This document shows positions 5,734-7,729 of a stretch of DNA of 7,729 bases, in pieces; the first letter of the stretch is position 1; every line of letters starts with the position of its first letter. Under the pieces are notes generated by a model, which was given only the letters and a program-made list of their open reading frames with translations, made no database searches and was not told the DNA's origin. A program made the translations under genes and the position numbers. The DNA lies in assembly GCA_027029065.1 (NCBI GenBank), contig JALVGO010000255.1, forward strand, positions 1 to 7,729, written 5' to 3'. Origin of the DNA: Sulfurovum sp. (lineage in GTDB: Bacteria > Campylobacterota > Campylobacteria > Campylobacterales > Sulfurovaceae).

Positions 5734-6219
5734 ATGAAAAAACAGACATCCTTCGTAACACTTTTTGGCATAGGAGAACTTTCCAGTGCTCCCGTGATCG
5801 CATCTACCCTTTCCCTCGTTACAGCTGCGGGCATACTCTACACACTCGGCATGGAGACTCTCTTCATGCTTACACTGCTCTTTGCCATTGTCGGCATTTT
5901 CGAATCCAACAAATACCTCTCTTTGGAGAGTGCAAAAAAAGATCATATTGTGATTGATGATCTTGTCGGTACATGGCTTGCTGTAATGACCACACTCCCT
6001 ACCGCAGCAGCACTGCCCTTCCCCTACGCTACATGGGGCGGCATGGTACTTGCTGCAGTTGCCTATTGGCTCTTTGCAACATGGAAACCATCCACCATCG
6101 GATGGATGTACCACAATCTCAAAGGGGGTCTTGGGGTGATGCTAAGCAGTGTCATTGCCGGCATTGCCGGAGGGTTGCTGTGTGTCGTTGTCTTGATGGG
6201 TGTGGGAAAGCTTTTCTAA
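5734..6219 (+). CDS. PgpA-like membrane protein lacking conserved acidic residues
   Basis: This 161-residue inner-membrane protein is related to phosphatidylglycerophosphatase A, which removes phosphate from phosphatidylglycerol phosphate. Hydrophobic segments lie near 19-38, 40-56, 82-95, 102-116 and 136-157. Family blocks are recognisable: IVIDDLVGTW at 72-81 (usual IVxDExxG), WKPSTIGW at 117-124 (usual KPWPI) and GGLGVMLSSVIAG at 131-143 (usual GGxGxMxDDxxAG). The last block has Ser138-Ser139 instead of the Asp pair. The usual Asp in FRxxDxxKP is Ala115 (YWLFATWKP). The N-terminal PGT block is APV (19-21). Phosphatase activity is therefore uncertain. It starts 11 nt after the sat-like stop, with AAAGG at 5723-5727, and ends the operon. 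Related genes are annotated pgpA at the same place in Campylobacter (from memory), so the symbol is withheld because of the lost residues. Confidence 0.75.
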   Translation: MKKQTSFVTLFGIGELSSAPVIASTLSLVTAAGILYTLGMETLFMLTLLFAIVGIFESNKYLSLESAKKDHIVIDDLVGTWLAVMTTLPTAAALPFPYATWGGMVLAAVAYWLFATWKPSTIGWMYHNLKGGLGVMLSSVIAGIAGGLLCVVVLMGVGKLF

Positions 6220-6240
6220 TGTCTTTTAAAAGCGTTTTTT
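6210..6240 (+). terminator. Weak intrinsic terminator at the end of the operon
   Basis: GCTTTT (6210-6215) pairs with AAAAGC (6228-6233) across a 12-nt loop and is followed by G and six T residues (6235-6240). The first arm overlaps the end of the PgpA-like gene and its stop codon. The stem is weak (two GC pairs), so termination may be partial. It lies in the 32-bp gap between convergent genes. Confidence 0.4.
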
Positions 6241-6251
6241 GATCGGATAAC

Positions 6252-6623
6252 TTACGCACACTGTGTTTTGTAATCTGCAAATAGACTCTCTACCGGTATA
6301 TGAAGCTGCTTATGCAAGTTTCTTATCATCTCAATGGTGAGTTTTCTTTTTCTGTTAAGTATCTCAGATACCCTTGATTTGCTCCCGATCATGACAACCA
6401 AATCTTTCTGCTTCAACCCTTCCTGCTCCATTCTGAACTTAATTGCTTCAATAGGATCTGGCGCTTCTATCTTGTGATGCTGCTCTTCGTAAGCTTCAAC
6501 CAAAGTTGTCAAGACTTCCAGTGCATCCATTTGCGGCGTATTCGGCTTGGCATCCATCAGACTTTCAATGTATGCCAATGCCTGTAGATAATCTTCTTCG
6601 TTTTTGATGGGTCTGATATGCAT
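6252..6623 (-). CDS. higA: HigA-type antitoxin with Xre helix-turn-helix
   Basis: The product is a 123-residue antitoxin of the HigBA type II system. Residues 1 to about 55 (MHIRPIKNEEDYLQALAYIE onward) match the N-terminal HigA segment that dimerises and contacts toxin. Residues about 58-110 form an Xre/Cro helix-turn-helix: GLKQKDLVVMIG at 69-80, SKSRVSEILNRKRKLT at 81-96, then the closing helix. The protein should bind HigB and repress the operon. The ATG at 6623-6621 has a strong GAGGAG (6631-6636) 7 nt upstream. It begins one base after the higB stop codon, so translation is coupled; this toxin-first order is characteristic of hig loci. A longer reading from 6698 would only overlap higB and adds nothing HigA-like. 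The gene faces the PgpA-like gene with 32 bp between the stops. Confidence 0.92.
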   Translation of the reverse strand: MHIRPIKNEEDYLQALAYIESLMDAKPNTPQMDALEVLTTLVEAYEEQHHKIEAPDPIEAIKFRMEQEGLKQKDLVVMIGSKSRVSEILNRKRKLTIEMIRNLHKQLHIPVESLFADYKTQCA

Positions 6624-6624
6624 G

Positions 6625-6924
6625 TTACAACTCCTCGATATTGATTTTGTCATACTGTTTATGGGTTCCAATAAACTTAATAAACACAATTTTCGCATAA
6701 TAGTTTATCGTTACTATCAATCTATACTTGTTTCCGGCTATATTGAAAACAACTTTCGTATCTCCGACAATACTGGCACTTCGATACATCTCTTTTATCT
6801 CATTCAGATTATTCCAATCGAGTTTCAGCACCTCTTTATGCCAAGACTCCAAAGCACTTTTACTATCCCGATACTTTGGTTGTTCATAAAAATCTTTTAG
6901 TGTTTTTTTGGAAATAATTCGCAT
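6625..6924 (-). CDS. higB: HigB-family toxin (mRNA interferase)
   Basis: The product is 99 residues, the usual size of a HigB toxin of the E. coli YgjN type (HigB_toxin family). Members have a RelE-like fold and cut mRNA on the ribosome. Recognised blocks are MRIISKKTLKDF at 1-12, VVFNIAGNKYRLI at 58-70 and FIGTHKQYDKI at 84-94, with the family's conserved THxxYD. It is full length with no visible disruption. It is followed after one base by higA. The ATG at 6924-6922 has no ribosome-binding site; the sequence before it is a -10 element followed by T residues, which suggests a leaderless transcript. The gene lies 35 bp downstream of the DUF2779 gene on the same strand, so read-through from that gene is also possible. 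The pair is AT-rich relative to the central operon. Confidence 0.92.
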   Translation of the reverse strand: MRIISKKTLKDFYEQPKYRDSKSALESWHKEVLKLDWNNLNEIKEMYRSASIVGDTKVVFNIAGNKYRLIVTINYYAKIVFIKFIGTHKQYDKINIEEL

Positions 6925-6930
6925 AAAAAC

Positions 6931-6936
6931 ATTGTA
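6931..6936 (-). promoter_or_regulatory. -10 element of higBA, immediately before the start codon
   Basis: Minus-strand TACAAT ends 6 nt before the higB ATG, so transcription would begin at or next to the A of the start codon. TGTTTC at 6954-6959 is 17 nt upstream and is only a weak -35. The heptamer AAACATT occurs at 6927-6933 and 6955-6961, flanking the promoter, and could be a regulator contact or chance. Confidence 0.45.
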
Positions 6937-6959
6937 GCAAAGTTCCCATTAGTGAAACA

Positions 6960-7729
6960 TTAATCTTTCTGCTCTATAACTGCCCAACACAGTTTCTCCC
7001 ATATCTTCACCATCGCCAGTGTATCCAAACGGCAGTAGTCCAGCAAATCTTGCCTTATCTGCTCTCTCATGCTTTGATCTTTGAGCAGATGCAAACGGGC
7101 AAACGTATCCATGGCATCACCGCCGTTTTGAACGCTGCCAAGCTTTTTGTAGTCCAGTTCCGGATCATCAGGGAAGAGTGCGGGGAGTACAGCCTTGATG
7201 GAAAAACTGCCGTTGAAGTCAGGATGATAGTAGCCTTTTTCTCTAAACGGGACAATAAGGTCAGAAAACCTGTCATTGAGTGCCAAAAGCGCTTTGGCAT
7301 ACTGAGGAGCAAAAAGTGCCAAATCTTTGATTCTGCCTATCTCAAAAGATTGGTTGTAAGCGATGATGCTTCCTGTGGGTGTGATGTCGGTAAGCATTTG
7401 CTTGACGAATGGCTCTCTGGGATCTTCGTTTTCATCTCCCAAAAACGCTTTATGCTCCAATGTCCCATCTTCATGCAATATATGCAGCGAATACTGGAAC
7501 GGGATCTGCTGGTAGGGTCTTTGGTTATCAAATCTTGGTATGGCATCTTGGAAAGTCTCAAAATCAAAGAAGTTGATCGGATAGGTGATCTGATCGAGAA
7601 ATGCTTTGATGGTCGGCTTATCGATGGTCACGGTACCGTTTTGGTAGGCTTCGACCTGTAGCGTCTGTGTCTCATTGAGCGGTATCTCTTGTGCAATGAT
7701 GTCATCATAAGAGACGATCCCTTTCTTGT
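6960..7729 (-). CDS. DUF2779 protein, C-terminal part with DEDD-type nuclease fold (5' end outside the window)
   Basis: The frame is open from the right edge to a stop at 6962-6960, giving 256 residues; the true start is outside the window. A GTG at 7631-7629 is in frame but internal, because the 32 residues before it (KKGIVSYDDI onward) already look like this family. From that GTG as residue 1, the domain shows FFDFETF at 21-27 (D23, E25), IPFQYSLHI at 43-51, IAYNQSFE at 90-97, SIKAVLPALFPD at 144-155 and DYCRLDTLAM at 198-207. This is the DUF2779 pattern. The DxE, YNxxFE and YCxxDT blocks read like the metal-binding motifs of a DEDD (RNase H fold) 3'-5' exonuclease, so nucleic-acid cleavage is likely by inference. 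In such proteins an N-terminal part related to RecB/Cas4 nucleases often precedes; here it is not visible. higB follows 35 bp downstream. Confidence 0.8.
   Translation of the reverse strand, partial: KKGIVSYDDIIAQEIPLNETQTLQVEAYQNGTVTIDKPTIKAFLDQITYPINFFDFETFQDAIPRFDNQRPYQQIPFQYSLHILHEDGTLEHKAFLGDENEDPREPFVKQMLTDITPTGSIIAYNQSFEIGRIKDLALFAPQYAKALLALNDRFSDLIVPFREKGYYHPDFNGSFSIKAVLPALFPDDPELDYKKLGSVQNGGDAMDTFARLHLLKDQSMREQIRQDLLDYCRLDTLAMVKIWEKLCWAVIEQKD

Noticed and set aside
6624..6698. Longer HigA reading from 6698
   Set aside because: The extension overlaps the end of higB, and the strong GAGGAG together with the family's usual N-terminus supports 6623.
6604..6900. Plus-strand open frame opposite higB
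   Set aside because: It is antisense to a confidently identified toxin gene and no family pattern is visible.
6953..6959. TGTTTCA (minus strand) resembling a binding box of the HP1021-type regulator before higB
   Set aside because: A degenerate heptamer is expected by chance every few kilobases; another copy at 421-427 lies inside the PIN toxin gene. No cluster of boxes is seen.
7629..7631. GTG as the true start of the DUF2779 gene
   Set aside because: The frame stays open to the window edge and the 32 preceding residues fit the family, so this GTG is internal.
1..7729. CRISPR arrays, insertion sequences, tRNA or rRNA genes, replication origin
   Set aside because: I saw no regularly spaced repeats, transposase genes with terminal inverted repeats, tRNA-like cloverleaf or rRNA segments, and no cluster of DnaA boxes.

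Overview
The window looks like a chromosome segment of a Campylobacterota (epsilonproteobacterial) organism, probably a free-living or vent-type relative of Sulfurovum or Sulfurimonas. The evidence is a fused ispDF gene, a divergent mrp gene, and an atypical response regulator of the Helicobacter HP1021 / Campylobacter Cj1608 type, all in the order I remember from Campylobacter jejuni (mrp - ispDF - regulator - sat-like - pgpA-like). No database search was possible, so genus-level placement is inference.

Layout, left to right. Positions 1-234 (minus) hold the N-terminal half of a secreted protein with a peptidoglycan-binding domain; it runs off the left edge. Positions 304-922 (minus) are a type II toxin-antitoxin pair, a Phd/YefM-like antitoxin overlapping a PIN-domain (VapC-like) toxin by 17 nt. 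It is driven by a promoter with perfect -35 and -10 hexamers, and an 11-bp inverted repeat covers the -10. Positions 1115-2290 (minus) encode the Mrp/ApbC iron-sulfur carrier ATPase. A 209-bp divergent intergenic region follows. From 2500 to 6219 (plus) there is a tight four-gene run: ispDF, the response regulator (ATGA overlap), a sulfate adenylyltransferase-like gene and a PgpA-like membrane protein gene. A weak hairpin with a T-run closes it. On the right, facing it, are higA (antitoxin) and higB (toxin) on the minus strand, and upstream of them the C-terminal part of a DUF2779 protein that runs off the right edge.

How the parts relate. The centre is a housekeeping block joining Fe-S cluster delivery (Mrp), isoprenoid precursor synthesis by the MEP pathway (IspDF, upstream of the Fe-S enzymes IspG/IspH) and a regulator whose relatives act at the replication origin. 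It is bracketed by two visibly AT-richer toxin-antitoxin modules, which look like later insertions beside the block.

The most interesting signals are in the second half of the operon. The sat-like protein keeps the ATP-sulfurylase fold signature but has lost several catalytic motifs. The PgpA-like protein next to it has lost acidic residues that are strongly conserved in PgpA. The regulator has Ser where the phosphoacceptor Asp should be, and its middle part looks like a worn-down NtrC-type AAA+ domain. Together these suggest that the sat/pgpA annotations may be wrong and that the operon end performs an undescribed function.
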